64,000 nt of DNA from CAWFKW01 sp963816535 (GCA_963816535.1 CAWFKW010000003.1:1364001-1428000), one strand, 5' to 3'. Positions 26,693 to 35,692 are shown, numbered from the stretch's first letter. Numbers and translations: made by a program. The notes: a model not told the origin generated them from the letters alone.

Positions 26693-26872
26693 TCAATGTG
26701 GTAACCTATTCTTAAGAATAAAAATATAGATTATCAACCAAACCGTCAAAACAGGCCATATTAAACAGAAAATGATTACATTTATTGCTTTGTAAGAAAG
26801 TCCTACTGCATTGCCCATCCATATAAGCAGTTCAACACAAAGATCAAATATCCGGTTAATGAGATTGTTCAT
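26693..26872 (-). CDS. Small membrane protein, 59 aa
   Basis: An ATG at 26872 gives MNNLINRIFDLCVELLIWMG...KNRLPH with two hydrophobic stretches (about 11-20 and 30-53) and a positively charged end. AGGAAGG lies about 6 bp upstream, a good ribosome site for this genome. It resembles short hypothetical inner-membrane proteins common in Bacteroidota. Function unknown. The rest of 26386-27031 shows no other gene. Confidence 0.55.
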   Translation of the reverse strand: MNNLINRIFDLCVELLIWMGNAVGLSYKAINVIIFCLIWPVLTVWLIIYIFILKNRLPH

Positions 26873-27031
26873 GATTGCCTTCCTTTCACACTAAAATAAC
26901 AAAAAAGACTGACAAAAAAATATCACAACATGATACTAATATGCATACTAAAAATAGTATTTTGGCTATTAGAAGAATGAGATTTTACCACAGTTAGTGG
27001 ATTTGTATTATTCTAACAAAAAGGAGATAAA

Positions 27032-27382
27032 ATGAAAACAAAGTCATATGTATTAGCAACCAGTTTTCTTCTGTGCCTTTTTACCAGCATAGAAACCAAC
27101 GCACAAAACGAACAGAAAACATGGAAACATTTTGTAATTTATGCAGATATTAACCAGGACACTATTTTCAAATATCTGTTTGATGAACTGAATATTTATG
27201 ATTGCGTTAAAAGCAAAATTAAATATCAGCTTGTTGTTAATATGTTTAAAGATGAAGCAATAATCGTAGGCAAATATGACAGCAAGAATGTTGAAACTGA
27301 CAAGGAAGCATGCCGGTTTGATAATTCGTTTATACCTATGAAAGGGTACGGCCACAATTTTGAAGTAGTCTTTACTAAATAA
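27032..27382 (+). CDS. Small secreted protein of unknown function
   Basis: 116 aa. A signal peptide is clear: charged N-terminus, hydrophobic core, and a probable cut after TNA (about residue 24). AAGGAG lies just upstream of the ATG. The mature part has two cysteines (YDC, EAC), which could form a disulfide. Not recognised. A degenerate fragment of another secreted family follows directly. Confidence 0.6.
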   Translation: MKTKSYVLATSFLLCLFTSIETNAQNEQKTWKHFVIYADINQDTIFKYLFDELNIYDCVKSKIKYQLVVNMFKDEAIIVGKYDSKNVETDKEACRFDNSFIPMKGYGHNFEVVFTK

Positions 27383-27530
27383 TGAAAATGTTAAACCAGC
27401 TTATTTAATTATTAAAAAAACTGACAGATGTAAATGCTCGGACGGTATGAGTGATACCGAGTATGAATATGAATCCTATATAATTATGGATAATAACACA
27501 TACTATGGATGCGCTTACAAAGTTAAATAA
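27369..27530 (+). pseudogene. Remnant of a COG3650-like secreted protein C-terminus
   Basis: The frame ending in TAA at 27528-27530 encodes IIKKTDRCKCSDGMSD followed by YEYES and YYGCAYK. The CSDGMSD...Y...GCA pattern is the C-terminal hallmark of a small envelope protein family. No start codon is present and the frame differs from the gene just upstream, so it is a broken piece, or the product of a frameshift in the 27032-27382 gene. Confidence 0.4.
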
Positions 27531-27549
27531 AATATAATATTCCCTCTTT

Positions 27550-28224
27550 TTAAAAATCAATTTTCAGATTGGTCAGTTTCACTAAATAAGATCCACAATC
27601 ATAGAAAGATCCAGTTGGATCCCTTCTTTCCATTACTTGATATGTTGACTTACTAATTCCTTCAATTGTCCAGCAATCACCATCGAATCCCAAATTTTCT
27701 TCCGGGTCCGAAATAGGTAAATTCCAAAAATTAGATTTTTCAATTAATTCCTTAAAATGATTCCACTCTAATTTTGATATGTTTTTACTTTCGTCTAATA
27801 TTAGTTTTCTCTCAGAACCACTATTATTCCGATTACATTCCTTCCAATACAGTTTATAGTTACCATCGCTATTTTCAATCCTTATGACCATTGGATTAAA
27901 GAAAGATCTCAAATCGGTGAATCTATAAACTTCACTATTAAAATATTTATTAAACAACAAAGGCTCATGAAAAAAGTAGAGAAGTGAAGAATTCACTTTT
28001 AATATATCATCTATGAAATCGGGTCTGCCTGTAAACTTATATTTAGGGAAATAAATTTCTTCTGGATTGATAGGAATGTTATTTTCATCTGTGTTAATAG
28101 TAGTATCTGTATTAATTTTATTTTCTTTAAAACTAAATTGATTCAAATTGTCCTGAAAGTAACATAATATCACAAAGAAAAAAATTATCGAGATAAATGT
28201 TATTTTCATTATTTTGTTTTTCAT
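27550..28224 (-). CDS. Membrane-anchored protein of unknown function
   Basis: 224 aa from the ATG at 28224; a longer TTG frame to 28290 exists but lacks support. One N-terminal membrane segment (about residues 7-22) is followed by a soluble domain with two cysteine-containing stretches (WKECNR, DGDCW and YDCGSY). Not recognised. It is one of four consecutive minus-strand envelope proteins in the element. Confidence 0.5.
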   Translation of the reverse strand: MKNKIMKITFISIIFFFVILCYFQDNLNQFSFKENKINTDTTINTDENNIPINPEEIYFPKYKFTGRPDFIDDILKVNSSLLYFFHEPLLFNKYFNSEVYRFTDLRSFFNPMVIRIENSDGNYKLYWKECNRNNSGSERKLILDESKNISKLEWNHFKELIEKSNFWNLPISDPEENLGFDGDCWTIEGISKSTYQVMERRDPTGSFYDCGSYLVKLTNLKIDF

Positions 28225-28389
28225 CTTTTCATATAATACTGTTGAATTAAAGAAAGCATACATCATGTATAAAATGTAATCTTGCAACAAGAAATATCAT
28301 TTTGTAGAAAAAAATAGTATCACTGTTTGCGAAGTTGATTACATATACTAGCTTTTTATAAGACTCCCGATTTCATTTAATAATATGAA

Positions 28390-29202
28390 TTATGGATAGA
28401 ATTCATATTCAATAATTTTATCATAATCGATCTCTCCTGATTTCCAAAAAGCTTTTTCCTGAGATAACAAACCGTTGTCTCCATATATGTATTTGACAAT
28501 GTTTGGTGATCCCTTTTCAGAATACTCATCAATTGGGCATTCTTCAGTTGTTATTCTATCTTTATCATCATATTGGAATATTTCAACATAACCATATTTA
28601 TGAGTACCTTCTTCAAATCGCTTAATTTCCGTTAATCTGTTTTTGTTATCATAAATATATTCAATGTTAGTTTCCTTGAACTCCGTTATTTCTTCTTCTT
28701 CGACATTCAATAAGTTACCGTTTTGATAAAAATATCTTTTTAATGTTTTTGGTTTTGTTGTTTCATTTGATTCGTATTCGAATTTGTCAATATTATCTAA
28801 TTCTAATTTTAATGGTTTGATTAAATTTTCACCAGAAACATTGTTTTTATTTTCTATTGAATAACTCTTAATCTCTTTGATTCTTCCAATATCGTCATAA
28901 GTATTTTCAGTCTTTATGTATCCCTCCCACTCTCCATAAAAATCATCGGATAATCTATCCTCAGTTACTCTACCTTCCTTGTCAAGTAATAAAAATTCTT
29001 CTAACACATAATTGGGATTTTTATGTCCATCCGAACGCAAGACTGATATTTTCCTCACGTTCAAATCCTTTAATATTAAACGCTCTTCCTCTGCTGCTTC
29101 TTTTCCTATTTTGCCTACCCAATTGCTCTGCTCCTGAGAAAAACTCAAATGGCTGGCTATTAAAAGAATGATTATAGTAAATGCTCTATTTAGAAAAATC
29201 AT
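28390..29202 (-). CDS. Secreted protein with YD/RHS-like repeats
   Basis: 270 aa. A signal peptide ends near SFSQ (about residue 23). The mature part has degenerate YD-type repeats: ENTYDDIGRIKEI, EYIYDNKNRLTEI, IFQYDDKDRITTE and KYIYGDNGLLSQ. Such repeats form beta-strand shells in RHS/teneurin proteins, but this is short and has no toxin domain. Function unknown. Confidence 0.6.
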   Translation of the reverse strand: MIFLNRAFTIIILLIASHLSFSQEQSNWVGKIGKEAAEEERLILKDLNVRKISVLRSDGHKNPNYVLEEFLLLDKEGRVTEDRLSDDFYGEWEGYIKTENTYDDIGRIKEIKSYSIENKNNVSGENLIKPLKLELDNIDKFEYESNETTKPKTLKRYFYQNGNLLNVEEEEITEFKETNIEYIYDNKNRLTEIKRFEEGTHKYGYVEIFQYDDKDRITTEECPIDEYSEKGSPNIVKYIYGDNGLLSQEKAFWKSGEIDYDKIIEYEFYP

Positions 29203-29262
29203 ATAAACTTGTATTATTTAACTTTAATTCCGGTATTGGTAAATATATTTGCTATACAATAA

Positions 29263-29991
29263 TTATTCTTGCACGTAAAACCCATCTTTTAAATAATAAA
29301 TATTATTAGTTTTATATTTAGTTGTTTTATAATTAGCTTTGCCCTTAGATTTAACAATCTCTGTTTCCTTATTTTCTATTATTTCAAAAATACCATTATT
29401 GTCGATGTCCATAAATTCTATTTGCAAATTTTCTGATACAATGCTTCCAACCTTAAGTTGCAATTCAGGCATACATCCACAACAGAATTCATCAGTTTTA
29501 GATGTAAATATTATTTCAGGTTTAAAGTTTTTAAAAGAGTATAATTCATGGGCCTCACCGCCGTATCCCCCAAAACACCAAGCACTTATCAAGTACAATT
29601 CATTAAGGCTATCATTATCAACATCTACAATTGACAAACTTTTAGTACCTCCGGATATTTTTATATTATCATAAAACCATTTTTCACCTTTTTTTGAATA
29701 TAAGATATTCAATGCCCCCGAAGCCCGATCCCCATCTGTACCAAAACAAGTAACTAAACATTGCTGGACATTTAATCTACTGAAATGTCCAAAAGTATAT
29801 TCAATATCATTTATTGAACCTAAATTAAATTCAAGGATATTATTTATTTTCCTTTCTTCATTTTCAAACTTTATAACATTCTTTATACTATTTAGATCAG
29901 GCTTATCTTGACTAAACAATGGTGAAGAAGAATAAAAAAATAAAGTAATAAATACTATTTCTAATAATAGATAATTACGTTTAATATTCAT
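29263..29991 (-). CDS. Secreted protein with FG-GAP/VCBS-like segments
   Basis: 242 aa with an N-terminal signal peptide ending near PLFSQ. SIVDVDNDSLNELYL and FMDIDNNGIFEI are the Ca-binding-type DxDxDxxxE loops of VCBS/FG-GAP repeats. FCCGCMPEL adds three cysteines. Function unknown; probably periplasmic or surface. Confidence 0.55.
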   Translation of the reverse strand: MNIKRNYLLLEIVFITLFFYSSSPLFSQDKPDLNSIKNVIKFENEERKINNILEFNLGSINDIEYTFGHFSRLNVQQCLVTCFGTDGDRASGALNILYSKKGEKWFYDNIKISGGTKSLSIVDVDNDSLNELYLISAWCFGGYGGEAHELYSFKNFKPEIIFTSKTDEFCCGCMPELQLKVGSIVSENLQIEFMDIDNNGIFEIIENKETEIVKSKGKANYKTTKYKTNNIYYLKDGFYVQE

Positions 29992-30096
29992 ATAATTTAT
30001 TACCTTTAGTTGTACAATACAAAGTTATATTCCATGAAAACCAAGTAAATAATAATTACAAAATGGTAAAATTTTTAATTATTAAAAGTATGTTTT

Positions 30097-31002
30097 TTAC
30101 CACTGCCCAAAAACAAAAGCCTGCTGCCTGTTTACGCTATGCGGCGCAATTTTATCGGTAACAATTACGCTGAACCCAACCTGATAAGGGGATGACCTGT
30201 TTTCTGTATAAGTATCAAATGCCTGTTCATTTGGAAAGAGATTCATCGTTACATCATAAGTAAGATTATCAACTTTCTTAACTGAAACTGAGCCTGTAAT
30301 TTTAACATCTAATTGTTCAGGGTAATCGTCTTGAATTTTGACTCTGAATCCCGTTGTTCTCTGAAGCTGTTTAGCGCTCGTATTCTCTCCCATATCAGTA
30401 AGTTTTTGGAAGCTTATTTCCGGGCGTTTATTTTGTATAGTTGCAACCGTCATTGAGCCGCCTTCTGAACTAATTATGACGCTGTTATCATTATCAATCC
30501 TAACGGTCTTTGTGCTGTTTGCGGGAATAGTAACGCCCTTGATGGTTATAGGATAGCTGTTCTTATTCGTAACTGAATTATCATGATATTGAACAAGCTG
30601 CATGCTGCCAAGTACCATTGTTTTGGTTGGATCTGTATTTTTTTGCGTTACTGGCGGAGATAGAGGATTGTTTGTAGTATTGCTGTTTGGGGGTTCTGAT
30701 GTAACAAATGAACCTGCGCTCTGCACAATTGGATCGGTTGGATATTTCTCAGGATGATTCCTAATATCATCTATTGAAACAATCATATACCTTGTCGAAT
30801 CGAACAGGATCATTTTGCTGAATTCATTTCTATCCACCAGGGTTTTATTTGTCGTATCTAAGTAGGTCCAGCCGGGTTCAACCATCTTTTTAATTTCAAC
30901 TTCGTTTAAGTCAAGGCTGGCCCCTTTGATTGCTATAACGCATATTACGAAAATGTACAGGGCTTGGTATATAATAAATTTTACATCACGTTTGTTGTTC
31001 AT
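30097..31002 (-). CDS. Single-pass membrane or secreted protein of unknown function
   Basis: 301 aa from the ATG at 31002, supported by GAAGGAG about 10 bp upstream; a longer frame to 31026 exists. An N-terminal hydrophobic segment (about 12-28) is followed by a P/N/T-rich linker and a beta-rich C-terminal half (PITIKGVTIPANSTKTVRID, then KITGSVSVKK). Not recognised. Confidence 0.5.
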   Translation of the reverse strand: MNNKRDVKFIIYQALYIFVICVIAIKGASLDLNEVEIKKMVEPGWTYLDTTNKTLVDRNEFSKMILFDSTRYMIVSIDDIRNHPEKYPTDPIVQSAGSFVTSEPPNSNTTNNPLSPPVTQKNTDPTKTMVLGSMQLVQYHDNSVTNKNSYPITIKGVTIPANSTKTVRIDNDNSVIISSEGGSMTVATIQNKRPEISFQKLTDMGENTSAKQLQRTTGFRVKIQDDYPEQLDVKITGSVSVKKVDNLTYDVTMNLFPNEQAFDTYTENRSSPYQVGFSVIVTDKIAPHSVNRQQAFVFGQW

Positions 31003-31196
31003 TTTTTTGTTTCTCCTTCGTAACAAAGATAAAGGTTAACTTGTGGTAAGTAAATCTGAAGAAGTACTTAATTACATAAGTAGCTTTACTCATATAAAAG
31101 ATCTATTGTGTCTAAATTTTTTAAGTTACATAGCTCCTTGTGCTACCTGCCTGCTGAAGGCTTGCGACTCTAATTCGTGTAACGAAAGTTATTTAA

Positions 31197-31610
31197 TTAA
31201 TGCCATTCGCCGAACTCATCTTTCTTGAACACAAATTCATCTTCATGATTAAATGATACCGTTTTATCATAAATGCTGCTATAATTAAGCTTGTCGCTGT
31301 AAATTACATTATGATGTTCCGCCGTTCCCGAAACAATGCATTTAACTCTAATTGATTTTCCATCATCGCTTTCTTTTGTTTCTATGATATCCACAGAAGA
31401 TACTTTTACATTCTTGTAGAAATCCCCGAATCCTTGTTTCTGCGGAAGTCCTAAATCTTTCCCATCCCATCCCGCTTTATATTTTTCAGGATTCTCATAA
31501 GTGTAAGCAATCCTTTCTTTCATAACAGATTCTTTAAGTTTGGGACCGCATGAAGTGATAACAATTACAAGCAGTGAAGCAAATACAACGTAAAGTTTTT
31601 TTGATTCCAT
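31197..31610 (-). CDS. Small lipoprotein
   Basis: 137 aa with a lipoprotein signal: hydrophobic core and VITSC with the lipid cysteine at residue 21. The mature domain is short and has no recognised family. It probably sits in the outer membrane. Confidence 0.6.
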   Translation of the reverse strand: MESKKLYVVFASLLVIVITSCGPKLKESVMKERIAYTYENPEKYKAGWDGKDLGLPQKQGFGDFYKNVKVSSVDIIETKESDDGKSIRVKCIVSGTAEHHNVIYSDKLNYSSIYDKTVSFNHEDEFVFKKDEFGEWH

Positions 31611-31911
31611 AGTGCTTTGATCTTTAAATTAATTGAATATTAATTATCTATTCTTTATTATACCCTTTAATCCATTTTGACGAATTCGAAAATGTCTAAT
31701 CGAATATATGAAAATAAAAGGCGTAAGCTAAGCAACTTATCGCTACTGCCCAAACCACTGGGTATACGCAAATAAGAGCCGCCTACGCCATTGGCGCAGA
31801 CGTGCCCTCAGTTCATGCGTATATACTAATGTGGTTTTTTCAGTAGCAGAACGAGAGACGTCAATCTCTAATAATATTTTTTATTTCTTTATGTCATACT
31901 TCTATTTAATT
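31611..31911. other. Non-coding stretch with an inverted-repeat element
   Basis: 301 bp without a gene. Its main content is the imperfect inverted repeat at 31742-31847, listed separately. Confidence 0.4.
31742..31847. repeat. 106-bp imperfect inverted-repeat element
   Basis: The left arm (31742-31770) contains GCTACTG...AAACCAC...GTATACGCA; the right arm (31816-31847) is its near reverse complement, with TGCGTATATAC...GTGGTT...CAGTAGC. The centre holds a second GC-rich partial palindrome (CGCCTACGCC/GGCGCAGACG). It could be a MITE-like insertion, a structured RNA or a bidirectional terminator. It is more GC-rich than its AT-rich surroundings. Confidence 0.45.
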
Positions 31912-32703
31912 CTAAAAAGGCAGACAGGATACTATATATTTTATGTATAATGAGATCATCAGTGCAGTTCCAAGTGAGATAAGAGTGCCAACTAATACAT
32001 ATTCGGCAAAATTTTTATTGTCTAATTCTTTAAATCTTGCAAAAGCTTTTGCAGCTATTAAAAATCCAACAGCAGAATATTGGTCCACGTAAATTAAAGT
32101 AAAAAATATTAACCGCTCCACGTCTCCAATGAGCCTTCCAGATCTGTTATTGCTTTCAGTGTCGTCTAATTCTTTTTTCTTTTCTGTAATGATTTCATTT
32201 TCTGAGTTCTTCTTTAAAAAATCATAGAATGAAATTCCAGTAAGATCTAAAATATATCTAATAAATGAATTACTTTCATTTATTAATAACAACACCCCCA
32301 TTAATAGAATAACATTTTTAGTCCATTGAAATGATGTGATCGTGTTAAAAAAAGTTATATGCTGCTTTAGGAAGATATTTATTATTTCCAAATACTCTGA
32401 ATTAAGAGCCAGATTATAAGACGGAGAACATATAATTAGTAAAAATATTGAAATTTCAATGATTTCAATAAGTCTAACTTTGGATAAATTTATCCTAGTC
32501 TTTTCAAGAAGAAATGAAATAAAGACAATTACAACTAATCCAATACATAAATAGATAAAAACATTTTCTGCTTTAACAATTGCAAGGCCAATAGCAATTA
32601 AGAGAAATTTAAGGACTAATCTTTTTTTACTTAATTTAGCATCAATTCTTGTTGTAAACAGCCTTGCTATCAATATTAAATCAATTAAGTAAAAAAAAAT
32701 CAT
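31912..32703 (-). CDS. Polytopic membrane protein (DUF3307-like), partner of SatD
   Basis: 263 aa with about seven hydrophobic segments. The C-terminal motif GRLIGDVERLIFFTLIYVDQ followed by AVGFLIAAKAFARFKELDNK and FAEYVLVGTLIS matches the conserved end of the membrane proteins that accompany SatD. It lies 5 bp after satD, so the two are one operon. The pair's molecular job is not established. Confidence 0.7.
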   Translation of the reverse strand: MIFFYLIDLILIARLFTTRIDAKLSKKRLVLKFLLIAIGLAIVKAENVFIYLCIGLVVIVFISFLLEKTRINLSKVRLIEIIEISIFLLIICSPSYNLALNSEYLEIINIFLKQHITFFNTITSFQWTKNVILLMGVLLLINESNSFIRYILDLTGISFYDFLKKNSENEIITEKKKELDDTESNNRSGRLIGDVERLIFFTLIYVDQYSAVGFLIAAKAFARFKELDNKNFAEYVLVGTLISLGTALMISLYIKYIVSCLPF

Positions 32704-32708
32704 TCAGT

Positions 32709-33332
32709 TTATTTCATTAAATTGTTTATTAACTGACTGGTATTTTGAGAAAAATTGATTATGCTTGTAATATTACCTGCTTCAATATTTTTATAGATGG
32801 ACCTATTTGTAATTTTTAACTTCTTTGATATTTTTTCAAACCCTTTATCTTCCATTATCGATATTAATAAACCCCATCTTAATTTAGACCAGTTCTTTAA
32901 ATTATCCGACAACAGGTCAAAATAATTATTAATTATTTTAATGCATTCAATTTCTCCCTCATTTATTTTGAATAAATATTTCTCTTTTTTTAATTCTTCT
33001 ATTAGAATTCTTGCATTATAAAAGGCTGGTCCATCCATTCCCAATGCGGTAATCCTATTTATTCGTGTCACTATATCCCCAATGCTAATTGCAAATCTTA
33101 TCTGTATGGGATGCATTCTATATAAAATGTAAAAAATATCGTGAAATATCTGATTTGCGTTATTGTATACTGCTTGAAATTCATCTCCCAATGTGATTGT
33201 ATAAGGCGATGCGATGCTTGCATTGTTCTTATTTACTTGATTAAAAGCAGAAACTAAATTAAGCTGCACCTTGGATCTTTCTTCTAAAAATTGGGACATT
33301 ATTATGTCTCCAATAACAACGATTTTTCTCAT
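32709..33332 (-). CDS. SatD family protein
   Basis: 207 aa. The N-terminal GDIIMSQ, SPYTITLGDEFQAVY and IRFAISIGDIVTRI segments are the SatD family core, which resembles a nucleotide-cyclase-like fold. The C-terminal 40 residues (LKITNRSIYKNIEAGN region) look like a helix-turn-helix, so the protein could bind DNA. Four tandem palindromes lie 40 bp upstream of its start and suggest autoregulation. Confidence 0.75.
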   Translation of the reverse strand: MRKIVVIGDIIMSQFLEERSKVQLNLVSAFNQVNKNNASIASPYTITLGDEFQAVYNNANQIFHDIFYILYRMHPIQIRFAISIGDIVTRINRITALGMDGPAFYNARILIEELKKEKYLFKINEGEIECIKIINNYFDLLSDNLKNWSKLRWGLLISIMEDKGFEKISKKLKITNRSIYKNIEAGNITSIINFSQNTSQLINNLMK

Positions 33333-33372
33333 ATTTAAAAATAGCTTTTATTTAAAAGATTATCAAATCTAT

Positions 33373-33477
33373 TTTTGAACCATTTTGGTTCAATTTTGAT
33401 TTTTGAACCATTTTGGTTCAATTTTGATTTTTGAACCATTTTGGTTCAATTTTGATTTTTGAACCATTTTCGATTCG
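33373..33477. promoter_or_regulatory. Four tandem 28-bp palindromic operator repeats
   Basis: Copies start at 33373, 33401, 33429 and 33457, exactly 28 bp apart. Each contains the inverted repeat GAACCATTTTGGTTC; the fourth is degenerate (ATTTTCGATTC). They lie between the divergent satD operon and the small + strand genes at 33569 onward. Regular spacing of dyads near 2.7 helical turns suggests cooperative binding by a dimeric regulator, possibly SatD itself. Confidence 0.75.
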
Positions 33478-33568
33478 TTTTTTGAACTAAACTCAATGAG
33501 TGCTTAATTTTTCTGGTATAATAATTCTGAATTAGCAATTCCAACTTAATCCAGAAAGGGCAAAGAAA

Positions 33569-33664
33569 ATGAAAGTACCATACTCGCTATTAAAAGTAAT
33601 TTACAATATCGCTGTAGAGATCTTCCGCCTGATCAATATTTTTGGCAGGAGGAAACATGGATAA
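33569..33664 (+). CDS. Possible 31-aa leader peptide/small protein
   Basis: The ATG at 33569 follows AGAAAGGGCAAAGAA. It encodes a basic, partly hydrophobic peptide ending GRRKHG. Its 3' end contains the AGGAGG ribosome site for the ATG at 33657, so it could couple translation of the next gene. No homologue is recognised. Confidence 0.35.
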   Translation: MKVPYSLLKVIYNIAVEIFRLINIFGRRKHG

Positions 33665-33672
33665 TTTGAGTC

Positions 33673-34194
33673 TTGTTGCCGCCCCGGGTCGATGATGTAT
33701 TTGATATTGACGAAATCCTGGCGAACGACAAAGAAATTGTTGTTGATCCGAATGACCCAGAATTAATGTGTTCGAAATATCTTTACGTCATAAAGAAGAT
33801 TGAAGCGGAGATTGAGCGATGCAAGTTCAACGCTGATGCGATGATTCAGGAAGTTACCCAGTGGCTTGATAAAAAGATTGAACAGAAGCGGGGCCAGATA
33901 GATTTTATGAGCAACTTCATGCGGAATTATCTGAAGCAGAAGAATTTCAAATCATTGGCGCTTCCAACAGGCAGTATTGGATTCCGCAAGCAGCCTGATA
34001 AAGTCGAGATCACAGATGAAGAAAAATTCATGGAGTTTGCCACATTCGATATTATCCGAGTTGAGCCTGAGAAGTTCGTCCCGGATATGAACGCAATCAA
34101 AGCCAAGCTCAAAGAAACGGGAGAATTGCCTGAAGGCGTTGAATTAATCACACCAGAACCAAAATTTTATTACAAACTTAACGGAAAAAAATAA
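33673..34194 (+). CDS. Phage Gam/Gp157-like host-nuclease inhibitor-type protein, 5' end possibly frameshifted
   Basis: 173 aa from a TTG. The body fits the Gam/Gp157 pattern: a long helix (YLYVIKKIEAEIERCK...), then QKNFKSLALPTGSIGFRKQPDKVEI and a charged tail ending FYYKLNGKK. These proteins bind DNA ends and block host exonucleases, or act in recombination. The well-placed AGGAGG and ATG at 33657 are in a different frame that stops at 33693-33695; removing one base in the CCCCGGG run (33682-33688) would join them. It lies 1 bp before the next gene. Confidence 0.65.
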   Translation: MLPPRVDDVFDIDEILANDKEIVVDPNDPELMCSKYLYVIKKIEAEIERCKFNADAMIQEVTQWLDKKIEQKRGQIDFMSNFMRNYLKQKNFKSLALPTGSIGFRKQPDKVEITDEEKFMEFATFDIIRVEPEKFVPDMNAIKAKLKETGELPEGVELITPEPKFYYKLNGKK

Positions 34195-34195
34195 A

Positions 34196-34672
34196 ATGAA
34201 TAAACCAAAACTTGATTTACAGGTCAACGTGCCTGCTAATATTATTCTCATGCAGGAGCAGCCTGCAACCGGCAGTAATGCATACGGGCAGTGGTATCTT
34301 TTCAACGTCTTGTACAACGATGAAGAACATAGTTTCTTTACTACTGAGACTGTGGCAAGATTCGTTGCTGAAAATGGAATTAAAAAAGGCGATGAATTAA
34401 AGATTACTAAAACATACGGCAAAGTTGGCAAGAAAAACGTCACTGACTATACTATCGAATTGGTGAAGAAAGCTGTCATAAACGGAAACGGGAATGGTAA
34501 CGCTGCGGTTAATAATAATGGGGCCCACGTTGACGACTACGATCTGATGCATGAATCTTTAACTCAGGCTAAGAACCTGCAATCCGAATTCGGCGCTTTA
34601 GTTGAATTCTCCAAAGTGGCTATCAGCCTGTTCATCTCGAAGAAGAAAAACGGTAACAGTCTTCACTATTAA
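34196..34672 (+). CDS. Unknown protein, possible OB-like nucleic-acid-binding protein
   Basis: 158 aa. The N-terminal 90 residues are beta-rich (VNVPANIILMQEQPA, WYLFNVLYN, KITKTYGKVGKKNVTDY), then a G/N-rich linker and a helical tail. This layout resembles single-strand-binding proteins, but I see no definitive motif. It is tightly linked to the Gam/Gp157-like gene and 33 bp before the DUF932 gene. Confidence 0.5.
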   Translation: MNKPKLDLQVNVPANIILMQEQPATGSNAYGQWYLFNVLYNDEEHSFFTTETVARFVAENGIKKGDELKITKTYGKVGKKNVTDYTIELVKKAVINGNGNGNAAVNNNGAHVDDYDLMHESLTQAKNLQSEFGALVEFSKVAISLFISKKKNGNSLHY

Positions 34673-34705
34673 CTAACAGATTTTATAAATTAATCCAATA
34701 ATAAA

Positions 34706-35692
34706 ATGAGTCATAATTTAACAATCGAAAACGGCAAAGCTTCAATGATGTATTACGATGAAATACCTTGGCATGGACTTGGTACAAGACTTGACCGACC
34801 TGCTACATCACAGGAGGCCATAGAAGCCGCCAACCTAAACTGGTTAGTTGAGAAACAACCTCTTTATCTGAAATTCAAACCAAAGGTGCAGGTGAACGAT
34901 GCTTTTGCAATCGTTAGAAAAGACCACTTGACCATGAACGAACCGACAGTATTAGGTGTTGTGGGAAAGAATTATAAACCGGTTCAGAACCATGAAGCCT
35001 TTGAATTCTTCGATGACATAGTAGGTGGTGGCAAGGCCATATACCACACGGCTGGCGCATTGTCAGACGGGAAAATAATCTGGGTCTTAGCAAAACTGCC
35101 AGGTTACATTCGTGTAGTTGGTGATGATATTACTCACAAATATCTGCTACTGTCAAATTCACACGACGGATCTACCTCAGTGCAAATCAAATTTACTCCA
35201 ATTCGTGTTGTTTGTAACAACACGTTAACGATTGCGTTAAACAAAGGTGAAACACTTAAGGCTAAACACACCAGAGACGTCAAGGAACGTCTTTCACAGG
35301 CTAAAGAACTGCTGGGTATTATTGATAACAGGTTTAACGGAATCGAAAAATCATTCAAAGATATGTCAAGGGTCAAGGTTAATCAGTCAAGGCTTAATGA
35401 ATATCTGAAAAATGTATTTCCAGACCCTCAGGACGAGCTTCTGTTGCCCAATACAATAAAAGCCAGGGAAATGGCTCAGGAACTGTTTGAAACAGGCATA
35501 GGGGCGGAAATGCAGGGCGTTAAGGGCACTTTATGGGGAGCATACAACGGTATTACTGAAATGATTGATCATCGCAATACTAGGCTCAATGCAGACAAGA
35601 AGTCCACAAACATACTTTTTGGAGCCGGTTACAATACGAAGGTTAAGGCTTATAACATGGCGTTGGACAAGATGAAACTCTGGCTGAATTGA
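34706..35692 (+). CDS. DUF932 phage/plasmid-like protein
   Basis: 328 aa. The start MSHNLTIENGKASMMYYDEIPWHGLGT, the FEFFDDIVGGGKAIYHTAGAL segment and VVCNNTL are typical of the phage/plasmid-like DUF932 family often found on mobile elements. Its biochemical role is unknown. It closes a three-gene set transcribed from the operator region at 33.4 kb. Confidence 0.85.
   Translation: MSHNLTIENGKASMMYYDEIPWHGLGTRLDRPATSQEAIEAANLNWLVEKQPLYLKFKPKVQVNDAFAIVRKDHLTMNEPTVLGVVGKNYKPVQNHEAFEFFDDIVGGGKAIYHTAGALSDGKIIWVLAKLPGYIRVVGDDITHKYLLLSNSHDGSTSVQIKFTPIRVVCNNTLTIALNKGETLKAKHTRDVKERLSQAKELLGIIDNRFNGIEKSFKDMSRVKVNQSRLNEYLKNVFPDPQDELLLPNTIKAREMAQELFETGIGAEMQGVKGTLWGAYNGITEMIDHRNTRLNADKKSTNILFGAGYNTKVKAYNMALDKMKLWLN

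Noticed and set aside
33373..33477. 28-bp repeats as a CRISPR array
   Set aside because: The repeats are directly abutting with no spacers, and there are no cas1/cas2 genes; the Cas4-like domain at 23374 is part of a DUF2779-type protein.
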